Shown piece after piece: positions 1 to 4,751 of a stretch of 5,825 nucleotides of DNA (position 1 is the stretch's first letter; every line of letters begins with the position of its first letter). A program made the position numbers and the translations under genes. This DNA comes from Bordetella parapertussis (GTDB taxonomy: Bacteria; Pseudomonadota; Gammaproteobacteria; Burkholderiales; Burkholderiaceae_B): positions 1 through 5,825 of the forward strand of contig CALQNE010000230.1 in NCBI GenBank assembly GCA_943331855.1, read 5' to 3'. The notes beneath the pieces are model-generated. The model worked only from the letters and a program-made list of their open reading frames with translations, was not told where the DNA came from and searched no databases.

Positions 1-474
1 ATAGATTGCACTATCAAGTGTGCGGATTGTCAGGCCTTGGCGATCTTCGGGTGCAAGCAAGGGCCGAATCCCATTAGAAATATGTCTAAAGCCATTGTCC
101 CAAAAGCCCAATACTCGATAGCTTGAATGCTGCTCAAGCGTGCCGCTCAGGAGTTGGCCCGCAGTGAGATCGAGTGCTTGTAACGCTTGCGCACGTTCGG
201 TCACCGTAAACGGCAGATCCAGTACGGCTAAGTCGGGCGCGTGCGCCGTTAAATAACCAGATGCGACGTAACAAAGTTGGCGTTTGCCAGTATTGACGCT
301 TTCAAAGAGCTGTCCGGCAGTCTCACCGTGTGCGGTCACGTCAAGCGTTGTTTGAATAGTCTCAAACTGCTGACTATTTTCGAGTAACCGGGCAAGCTCG
401 AGCAATGAAGTGCTAAGAATCGATCCGGAGCCTTGGTAGCCAGCGAGTTGAACGATGCTACCGGTGGACATCAT
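1..474 (-). CDS. DctP-type TRAP substrate-binding protein, partial (N-terminal 158 residues, runs off left edge)
   Basis: The frame is open from the ATG at 474 down to base 1. The 158 residues match the first half of DctP/TRAP binding proteins: a first beta strand (IVQLAGYQGSGS, 7-18), an AVLDLPF motif near residue 85, the hallmark LGFWDNGFRHISN (122-134), then RPLLAPEDRQGLTIR (137-151). Arg151 sits where the family has the arginine that pairs with the ligand carboxylate. Family members bind carboxylates in the periplasm and feed a DctQ/DctM permease; no permease is visible here. The start lies immediately after the in-frame TAG of the upstream Bug gene. AAGG at 485-482, 7 nt before the ATG, could serve as ribosome site, so reinitiation or coupling is likely. 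Oddity: the protein begins almost directly at the mature fold, with no hydrophobic signal peptide, unlike normal family members. The identification is firm; the cellular location and the missing C-terminal half are unknown. Confidence 0.85.
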   Translation of the reverse strand, partial: MMSTGSIVQLAGYQGSGSILSTSLLELARLLENSQQFETIQTTLDVTAHGETAGQLFESVNTGKRQLCYVASGYLTAHAPDLAVLDLPFTVTERAQALQALDLTAGQLLSGTLEQHSSYRVLGFWDNGFRHISNGIRPLLAPEDRQGLTIRTLDSAIY

Positions 475-1458
475 CTAGGCACCTTGGATGTTGGCATCTT
501 TAATAATCTTTTTCCATCTGGCGTAGTCTGCGCCCATGATTTTAGTGAGCTGTTCAGGGCTGCGCGGCCAAGGATCCAGACCAGCTTTTAGCATTTTGTC
601 TTGGATAGACGCATCATTGACGACTGCAGCTGTTTCTTTACGTAATTCGTTTAGTGCGCTTGCAGGTATGCCTTTTTGAGCAAATAAGGCAATCCATGAG
701 GCGTAGTCATAATTTTTAACGCCTTGTTCGATCAAGGTTGGAACCGCAGGGTACTGAGGGTGACGTTCGGTGCCACAGTAGCCGATTAAACGAATTCTTT
801 TTTCAGCTAAAAACGGTTTTGCTAAAGATAGGGCCATGGGCATGACTTGCACTTCGCCCGAGGCCACGGCCAAGGTGGCTTGGCTGGCGCCGCGGTAAGG
901 GACGTGAATAAGCTTGACGTCTGCATAGGCATTGAACATTTCGCCCGCGAGGTGCTGAGGGCTGCCGATACCACCCGAGGCGTAATGAATGCGGTCTGGC
1001 TCTTTACGAGTTTGTCGAATTAAGTCGTCAATGTTTTTAATTGAAGATTGCGTGGACACTGCAAAAAAAGTGGGTATGTTGGCAATGCCGGCGATCGGCT
1101 CAAATTCAGTCAGAGTGTCGACTTTGACATTTTGCGGCTGCAGGTGGGGCAGGATGGTCAGAATGCTGTTGTTGAGTGCCGCCAGCGTTTGTCCGTCCGG
1201 TTTGGCGCGCGCCATCCGATCAAGTCCCACGAGGCCTCCCGCTCCGGTAATGTTTTCAACTACAAAGCTGACGTCCATGCGCACAGAGAGCGCACTGGTC
1301 ACGTAACGTACCGCGATATCCGAAGCGCTGCCCGCTTGCAAGGGCAGTCCGACGGTAATCGGGTTGCTAAACGTGTGTTTCTGGGCGCTTGCCCAACTTG
1401 GCCACAAGGCAATACCGCAAGTGGCTGCGCCTGCGCGTAGAAAGGTTCTTTTAAGCAT
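475..1458 (-). CDS. Bug-family (TctC-like) tripartite tricarboxylate receptor, periplasmic substrate-binding protein
   Basis: At 327 residues this is the usual length for Bug proteins, which capture carboxylates or related small molecules in the periplasm, classically for the TctAB permease. Residues 1-25 form a signal peptide (KR, hydrophobic stretch, Ala-Ser-Ala, cleavage before Gln26). Family features follow in order: ligand loop LPLQAGSASD (38-47), ENITGAGG (69-76), KPDGQTL (86-92), SGGIGSPQHLAGEMF (161-175) and HVPYRG (185-190). The loop is atypical, because most members have PYPAGG, so ligand preference may differ. The start is supported by GGAG at 1467-1464, 5 nt upstream. The end (DANIQGA) is where Bug proteins normally stop. 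The gene is an orphan without tctA/tctB nearby and is followed with zero gap by a DctP gene, an unusual pairing of two transporter classes. The substrate cannot be read from the sequence. Confidence 0.93.
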   Translation of the reverse strand: MLKRTFLRAGAATCGIALWPSWASAQKHTFSNPITVGLPLQAGSASDIAVRYVTSALSVRMDVSFVVENITGAGGLVGLDRMARAKPDGQTLAALNNSILTILPHLQPQNVKVDTLTEFEPIAGIANIPTFFAVSTQSSIKNIDDLIRQTRKEPDRIHYASGGIGSPQHLAGEMFNAYADVKLIHVPYRGASQATLAVASGEVQVMPMALSLAKPFLAEKRIRLIGYCGTERHPQYPAVPTLIEQGVKNYDYASWIALFAQKGIPASALNELRKETAAVVNDASIQDKMLKAGLDPWPRSPEQLTKIMGADYARWKKIIKDANIQGA

Positions 1459-1546
1459 GTGATCTCCGGCCGACCATAACTGGGGTCAAAAGGTTTATTC
1501 TTTGTGCTTGGAATTTACTCTGTTTCTTCAGCCCAAAGGTTATTAA
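1459..1546. promoter_or_regulatory. Divergent spacer between the Bug gene and the DUF2237 gene
   Basis: This 88-bp gap separates two divergent starts, so it must carry or lie close to promoters for both. It holds the GGAG ribosome site of the minus-strand Bug gene (1467-1464) and AAAGG at 1535-1539, 7 nt before the plus-strand DUF2237 start. I see no convincing sigma-70 -35/-10 pair on either strand. A TTGACC on the minus strand (1490-1485) has no TATAAT-like partner at the right distance. The regulatory role is inferred from gene arrangement only. Confidence 0.4.
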
Positions 1547-1924
1547 ATGACTGCAAATGCATTGAATGTGTTGGGTACTGAGCTGATGGCTTGCTCTTAC
1601 GATCCGTTAACGGGGTTTTATCGCGACGGTTGTTGTAATACGGATTTGCAAGATCTTGGTAGTCACGTGATCTGCACCAAAGTGACCCAAGAATTTTTAG
1701 AGTTTTCTGCGAGCCGTGGAAATGATTTGTCAACCCCGCGGCCCGAGTATCGCTTTGCAGGGCTGCACGAAGGTGATCGTTGGTGCTTGTGCGCCTTGCG
1801 CTGGAAAGAGGCCCTGCATGCGGGTGTTGCACCGCTGGTGATTCTTGAAAGCACGCATGCCAAGGCGCTTGAGTTTGTGACGATTGAGCAGCTGCGAGAG
1901 TATGCGTTACAAACTGAGAAGTGA
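1547..1924 (+). CDS. DUF2237 family protein (COG3651-like), unknown function
   Basis: The 125-residue product matches the DUF2237 family over its full length: NVLG (7-10), DPLTGFYRDGCCNT (19-32), a conserved H-V-x-C (40-43), EFLEFSASRGNDLSTPRPEY (49-68), the GDRWCLCALRW signature (76-86), and GVAPLVILESTHAKALE (93-109). This is the usual family length. There is no signal peptide or membrane segment, so it is probably cytoplasmic. Six cysteines (16, 29, 30, 43, 80, 82) fall at conserved-looking sites and could bind metal or take part in redox chemistry; that is inference, as the biochemical role is not known to me. AAAGG lies 7 nt before the chosen ATG. The gene is convergent with the MerR gene, 9 bp between stops. 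A long open frame on the opposite strand is only its shadow. Confidence 0.93.
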   Translation: MTANALNVLGTELMACSYDPLTGFYRDGCCNTDLQDLGSHVICTKVTQEFLEFSASRGNDLSTPRPEYRFAGLHEGDRWCLCALRWKEALHAGVAPLVILESTHAKALEFVTIEQLREYALQTEK

Positions 1925-1933
1925 TGCCCAAGG

Positions 1934-2905
1934 CTAAAGCGTAATGCCTTCGTGGGCTGCGATCAGTTCAAGCGCGTGCTCGAACAGTGCGCGTGCCTGA
2001 CCTGAGACGTCGGTCAGATGTTCATGCAACTGTTGATCGGCTGAATTTTTGTTGACGCACTCTTGGCTGTACTGCTCAAAGCTCGCGAGTTGTGCGAGCA
2101 ATTCAGCGACATGGCGTGGGCATTCGCACAACACCGCAGTTGAAATATTTGCTACCCGCGAAAGTGTTTCGTCAGAATATTTTTTTGGCGTTGGCTTGCG
2201 GCCCGCCAGAGGTGCGCCAGCCCCTCGTAAAGCGTGTTCAAGACTCGCGTTACGAACCCATTCGCTGAGCTCTGCGTCTGAGATCGAGTCTTTGCGCACC
2301 GTCAGCCCAGCATTGCTGAGTGTTTGCAGATTGCTACTTGCGCCATACACGTACAACAACAGCGTGTGTGTTGCGCGGCTGCTGCGTACAAACTCAAGCA
2401 GCTCTGAAACGGTGCTCTCTTGAATTGTGTTCAGACGAATCAAGAGCAGATCGACCGGGGCGCGTTCGGCCGCGGCGCGCGCTGTTGTCAGATCTGAGAA
2501 AACCTTGGCACGCTCGTTGTGTTCTGCAAAGAGCCCAAGTTTGTGGCGTGCTGAGCTTAGCCGTTGTGCCAGGCCTGTGCCAACAACACATGCGTTTAGC
2601 GCTGTTGCTTGCGTGGCGACCTGCTTGAGAGCTGTGGCCGACAATCCTTGGGTATGTAAGCGCTGCAGCTGCGCGCTATCAAGCAAAGCGATACCACTGA
2701 CGGTGTGCCCTTGCTCGCTGAGCTGTTTGAGCAGCGTTGCACGTAACACGTCGTCTTGCCCGTACAGGCGGTGTTGCCCAAGCGTCTTAGCAGGCGCAAA
2801 AGCCCGATAGCGGGTCTCCCAGATTCGCAGCGTCGTGACGGGCACATTTGCTAGCTTGGAAACCGCGCCGATGCGATAGAACAGAGGGGGTGTGATCGAG
2901 GTCAT
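1934..2905 (-). CDS. MerR-family transcriptional regulator, LitR/CarH-like architecture without recognisable cobalamin motif
   Basis: This 323-residue DNA-binding regulator has an N-terminal MerR winged helix (about 9-73): YRIGAVSKLANVPVTTLRIWE (from residue 10) followed by TRYRAF, GQHRLY (43-48) and DDVLR. The W-E-x-R-Y signature is that of LitR/CarH-type proteins, which switch genes in response to light or B12. A linker of roughly 30 residues leads to a probable alpha/beta domain (about 105-215) with strands such as ACVVGTGL and VDLLLIRL. It resembles the cobalamin-binding fold in layout, but I see no D-x-H-x-x-G and no helical cap with W..EH. The C-terminal 80 residues are helical and carry CECPRH (260-265), C283 and an L-H..L..ARALFEHAL pattern. 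The gene is divergent from the Rrf2-like operon and probably regulates itself and that operon through the shared region. No clear ribosome site precedes the ATG. The family call is strong; the signal sensed is unknown. Confidence 0.9.
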   Translation of the reverse strand: MTSITPPLFYRIGAVSKLANVPVTTLRIWETRYRAFAPAKTLGQHRLYGQDDVLRATLLKQLSEQGHTVSGIALLDSAQLQRLHTQGLSATALKQVATQATALNACVVGTGLAQRLSSARHKLGLFAEHNERAKVFSDLTTARAAAERAPVDLLLIRLNTIQESTVSELLEFVRSSRATHTLLLYVYGASSNLQTLSNAGLTVRKDSISDAELSEWVRNASLEHALRGAGAPLAGRKPTPKKYSDETLSRVANISTAVLCECPRHVAELLAQLASFEQYSQECVNKNSADQQLHEHLTDVSGQARALFEHALELIAAHEGITL

Positions 2906-2940
2906 AAAGATAAGTAAAATTTAATTTGAATAGTATTTGA

Positions 2941-2985
2941 GTAGATTATAGCAAATATATTTGATTAATTTTCTATATAATCTAC
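2941..2985. repeat. Perfect 10-bp inverted repeat, GTAGATTATA / TATAATCTAC, probable operator
   Basis: The arms lie at 2941-2950 and 2976-2985 with 25 bp between them, so equivalent points are 35 bp apart. Each arm contains a TATAAT reading outward into one of the divergent genes, so the symmetry superimposes the two -10 boxes. A dimeric regulator binding each arm, or a tetramer bridging both, could control both genes at once; MerR is the obvious candidate and the Rrf2-like protein a second. The repeat is seen directly; the operator role is inferred. Confidence 0.6.
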
Positions 2986-3013
2986 GCATAAGTTGATTTA
3001 TAGCTAGAAAATT
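2967..3013. repeat. Second, 9-bp inverted repeat AATTTTCTA / TAGAAAATT in the same region
   Basis: The arms at 2967-2975 and 3005-3013 are perfect complements and partly enclose the first repeat's right arm. The symmetry continues imperfectly inward (TATAATC against GATTTATAGC). The region is so AT-rich that some of this may be chance, but two overlapping dyads in one divergent promoter suggest a complex operator. Its plus-strand transcript portion downstream of about 2988 would contain only the right arm, so an RNA hairpin is not expected from the proposed start. Confidence 0.4.
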
Positions 3014-3062
3014 GATGTAAAAATGTTAAATTCTACTCATTGAAATAGATTTAGAGGTCGCC

Positions 3063-3482
3063 ATGCTGTCAAACAGAGCTTTAAGTGCCTTAAACGCTAC
3101 CGTTTTCATTGCGGCAAAAGGGCACCAACACCCACCAACCACGCGCGAGCTATCCGCAGCCTTAGGACTGTCGGTATCGTCGCTTCACGGCATGCTGAAG
3201 TTGCTCGACGATCACGGCATCGTCCGCTCGTTCAGAGGTGCCGAACAGCGCTACGAGATCAAAGCCGATCCAACCACCACGACGGTGTGGGACGTCGTGC
3301 AGATTTTTGACGATCCACATCCGCCGGTCGCTCAAAACGCAAAGGAAAAAGAGACCGCTTCTTACGAATACGAGAACACCTACTGCGAGCTCTTGAAAGA
3401 TTTTTTAGCGTCGCAAAAAATCAGTGATCAAATTGTCGAATTGAGTTCGAGTTCGAATGTGGGCTCAGTTTCATGGGCCTGA
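3063..3482 (+). CDS. Rrf2-like winged-helix transcriptional regulator lacking the Fe-S cysteine triad
   Basis: This 139-residue protein has an N-terminal DNA-binding module: helix ALSALNATVFIAAKG (6-20), a helix-turn-helix TRELSAALGLSVSSLHGMLK (27-46), and a wing GIVRSFRGAEQRYEI (52-66) followed by TVWDVVQIFDD (74-84). That order is typical of Rrf2 regulators, with some likeness to the LexA N-terminus. Rrf2 members such as IscR and NsrR use three clustered cysteines to hold an Fe-S cluster; here there is one cysteine (108), so cluster sensing is unlikely. The acidic and serine-rich tail (about 92-139) is of unknown role. AGAGG lies 5 nt before the ATG. It is the first gene of a plus-strand operon and its end overlaps the next start by 10 nt, suggesting coupled translation. 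It is divergent from merR. I am fairly confident of a winged-helix DNA-binding protein, less so of the exact family. Confidence 0.8.
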   Translation: MLSNRALSALNATVFIAAKGHQHPPTTRELSAALGLSVSSLHGMLKLLDDHGIVRSFRGAEQRYEIKADPTTTTVWDVVQIFDDPHPPVAQNAKEKETASYEYENTYCELLKDFLASQKISDQIVELSSSSNVGSVSWA

Positions 3483-3772
3483 AAGCGCAACTCTCTGAAG
3501 CTGAGCGCTCACGACTTATTGAGATGGCCTGGGAAGATCGAACGCCTTTCGAGATGATTCGTTTGCAGTACGGCCTAACTGAGGCTGCGGTGATTGATTT
3601 TATGCGTAGCAACATGAAAAAAAGTTCGTTTAGGATGTGGCGAAAAAGAATGCATGGGCGCGTGACGAAACACCTGACGTTAAGAAGCTTTTCAACCGTC
3701 GTCAATTACGCCATCAGCGATGCAGTCTTGAATAAAAAAGCTCGGGGTGGCACGACTGGGGTGATGAAATGA
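3473..3772 (+). CDS. TIGR03643 family protein, unknown function
   Basis: The 99-residue product carries the TIGR03643 core: LSEAERSRLIEMAWEDRTPFE (from residue 7), QYGLTEAAVIDFMR (32-45), then the basic SSFRMWRKRMHGRVTKH (51-67). The core reads as a helical segment resembling a helix-turn-helix followed by a strongly basic patch, which would fit nucleic-acid binding; that is inference. The family, as I recall it, is often encoded near cryptochrome/photolyase genes and DUF2256 proteins, pointing to a light- or DNA-damage-related role. The last 28 residues go beyond the conserved core and look less constrained. The start overlaps the end of the Rrf2-like gene by 10 nt, and the stop overlaps the next start as ATGA, so the three genes are very likely one transcript. 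There is no signal peptide or membrane segment. Confidence 0.9.
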   Translation: MGLKAQLSEAERSRLIEMAWEDRTPFEMIRLQYGLTEAAVIDFMRSNMKKSSFRMWRKRMHGRVTKHLTLRSFSTVVNYAISDAVLNKKARGGTTGVMK

Positions 3773-3981
3773 ATGAAGATCTTAGATGTTGTGGCTCGGG
3801 CACCTGCATCATTAATCTAGAAGGGCTCTGTTGGTGTGGCCAACAGTGGGATGGCCAACAGATGCGTCACCAACCGATCGATTCACCCTTGAAGTCTACA
3901 AAATGCGCAGATGATTTGGGTGCCAACGCATCAAGCGCGTCAAGCAAACCAGCGACTGATTCACCCACCGGCGTGCAGTGA
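3769..3981 (+). CDS. Small cysteine-rich protein, function unknown
   Basis: The 70-codon frame starts in an ATGA overlap with the preceding gene, with GGGGTG 5 nt upstream as a possible ribosome site. Residues 7-24 read CCGSGTCIINLEGLCWCG, giving five cysteines (7, 8, 13, 21, 23) in a C-C-x4-C-x7-C-x-C arrangement suited to zinc or Fe-S binding, although no metal is proven. WDGQQM follows (27-32). From residue 33 on the frame lies antisense to the 3' end of the dehydrogenase gene and becomes polar and low in pattern, so the functional part is probably the first 32-35 residues and the tail may be incidental. I recall similar CCGSGTC...CWCG mini-proteins in betaproteobacteria but cannot name a family. 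Translational coupling to the TIGR03643 gene is the best argument that it is real. Confidence 0.7.
   Translation: MNEDLRCCGSGTCIINLEGLCWCGQQWDGQQMRHQPIDSPLKSTKCADDLGANASSASSKPATDSPTGVQ
3837..3861 (+). repeat. 10-bp direct repeat TGGCCAACAG with 15-bp period
   Basis: TGGCCAACAG occurs at 3837-3846 and 3852-3861. The 15-bp period is five codons and yields the repeated residues GQQ (24-26 and 29-31) in the cysteine-rich mini-protein. It may be a small in-frame duplication or simply a repeated G-Q-Q coding choice. Confidence 0.5.
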
Positions 3982-4577
3982 TCGGGCGTCGCAAAGGGTT
4001 GAGATAAAGGCGACGCAACAGTACCGGGTTGCAATGCTGCCAGAATCGCCTGTGGATTTTTACGCGCAAATTCGATGGCAGCGGTTTGCAAAAACATATT
4101 GACTGCGGCTTTCGATGCGCGGTAGCCGTACCAGCCGCCTTTCGAGTTATCGCTGATGCTACCGACCCGAGCAGACAGTTTGGCGTAAATCGCCCGTTCT
4201 CGTGCAAGCAGCGGCAGAAAATATTTCAGTAATAGGGCGGGTCCGATGGCATTGACTTGAAAGCTGCGCATGAGTCGAGTCGCTTGGAGAGCGCCCAGGT
4301 GCTTTTCAGGACCGTTACCCTCAATGGTCAAAGCTCCTGTTGCATCAACGATCAGTTGAAAAGGCCCAGACGTTGCGCATTGCGCTGCTGCTGCCGCTAG
4401 ACTGGCTTCGTCTTCAAGATCAAACCCGGGAGTGTCGCGCCTTGACACTTCGACCACCAACGAACAGTGAGGATCGTTCTTCAGTGCAGTAACAAAGCCG
4501 GCTCCGATCGTACCGGTTGAGCCAATGACAAGTGCACGGTAATGTGAACCTAAAGATTGCATTGCGTAAAACGCCAT
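3867..4577 (-). CDS. Short-chain dehydrogenase/reductase (SDR), CsgA/C-factor-like
   Basis: This 236-residue NAD(P)-dependent Rossmann oxidoreductase has a glycine-rich loop GSTGTIGAG (19-27), an acidic FDLEDEASL segment (52-60) and DATGAL (78-83) at the position of the usual NNAG. It also has the active-site Asn109 in FQVNAIGP, and a catalytic triad read as Ser140 (RVGSIS), Tyr152 and Lys156 (YRASK). The GGWYGYRASKAAVNMF stretch (147-162) and the ending FKGESIGW are typical of the small SDRs annotated as C-factor-like, which are often found in light-inducible clusters. The substrate is unknown. The ATG at 4577 is the first start; a second ATG at 4562 (residue 6) sits nearer the fold, and neither has a clear ribosome site. 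The gene is convergent with the three-gene plus-strand operon, overlapping its last frame by 115 bp. It lies 174 bp downstream of the second Bug gene, so it probably has its own promoter. Confidence 0.92.
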   Translation of the reverse strand: MAFYAMQSLGSHYRALVIGSTGTIGAGFVTALKNDPHCSLVVEVSRRDTPGFDLEDEASLAAAAAQCATSGPFQLIVDATGALTIEGNGPEKHLGALQATRLMRSFQVNAIGPALLLKYFLPLLARERAIYAKLSARVGSISDNSKGGWYGYRASKAAVNMFLQTAAIEFARKNPQAILAALQPGTVASPLSQPFATPDHCTPVGESVAGLLDALDALAPKSSAHFVDFKGESIGW

Positions 4578-4590
4578 TAACGATATGATG

Positions 4591-4605
4591 TTGTGCAGAG
4601 TACAA
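4591..4605. promoter_or_regulatory. 15-bp near-palindrome TTGTGCAGAGTACAA upstream of the SDR gene
   Basis: Arms TTGTGC and GTACAA pair at five of six positions around a 3-bp centre. The site is 13 nt upstream of the SDR start codon, so a bound protein could block transcription or early elongation. TGTAC-like half-sites recall operators reported for some light-responsive MerR regulators, but a 15-bp imperfect dyad can arise by chance. No clear -35/-10 pair is seen in the 174-bp spacer 4578-4751, which otherwise holds nothing I recognise. Confidence 0.25.
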
Positions 4606-4751
4606 GAGTTGCGGGTGGCTCGCGCGAAAGCCCTTAAAGTGATTGCAAGCGCAGCGTGAATCGCGCTAAATATTCAGTCTCTCAGGTCAAATCCTTTATG
4701 CAGCCAATACCACCACGTCGAGTCTGACGCGCTGCAGATTCGCCAGATCAA

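Larger units (their letters stand above)
2906..3062. promoter_or_regulatory. AT-rich divergent promoter/operator region between MerR and Rrf2-like genes
   Basis: This 157-bp gap is far more AT-rich than the flanking genes. It contains TATAAT on the plus strand at 2976-2981 and on the minus strand at 2950-2945. Taken as -10 boxes they would start transcription near 2988 toward the Rrf2-like gene (leader about 75 nt) and near 2938 toward merR (leader about 33 nt). Neither has a good -35 at 17 bp (AAATAT and GAAAAT), which fits activator-dependent promoters. AGAGG at 3053-3057 is the likely ribosome site for the gene at 3063. TCTACGCAT (2981-2989) and TCTACTCAT (3032-3040) are near-identical direct copies. 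The promoter assignment is inferred from sequence alone. Confidence 0.6.

Noticed and set aside
989..1440. Two overlapping plus-strand open frames inside the first Bug gene
   Set aside because: They are antisense to a complete Bug protein with clear family motifs and a ribosome site, and their translations look random.
1515..1931. 138-codon minus-strand open frame covering the DUF2237 gene
   Set aside because: The plus-strand frame gives full-length DUF2237 motifs, while this frame gives no recognisable pattern. It is a shadow.
2049..2847. Several plus- and minus-strand open frames of 65-127 codons inside merR
   Set aside because: The MerR frame has a continuous recognised protein. The others are arginine-, cysteine- and serine-rich shadow translations.
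3421..3705. 94-codon minus-strand frame across the Rrf2-like/TIGR03643 junction
   Set aside because: It lies opposite two coupled genes with family motifs and has no domain of its own.
4648..4667. AGCGC/GCGCT hairpin downstream of the second Bug gene as a terminator
   Set aside because: Only 5 bp of stem with a 10-nt loop and no following U tract on either strand.
4671..4735. Stretch resembling a tRNA 3' half (AGGTCAAATCC followed by GCAGCCAATACCACCA-like bases)
   Set aside because: No acceptor stem, anticodon arm or D arm could be paired around it.
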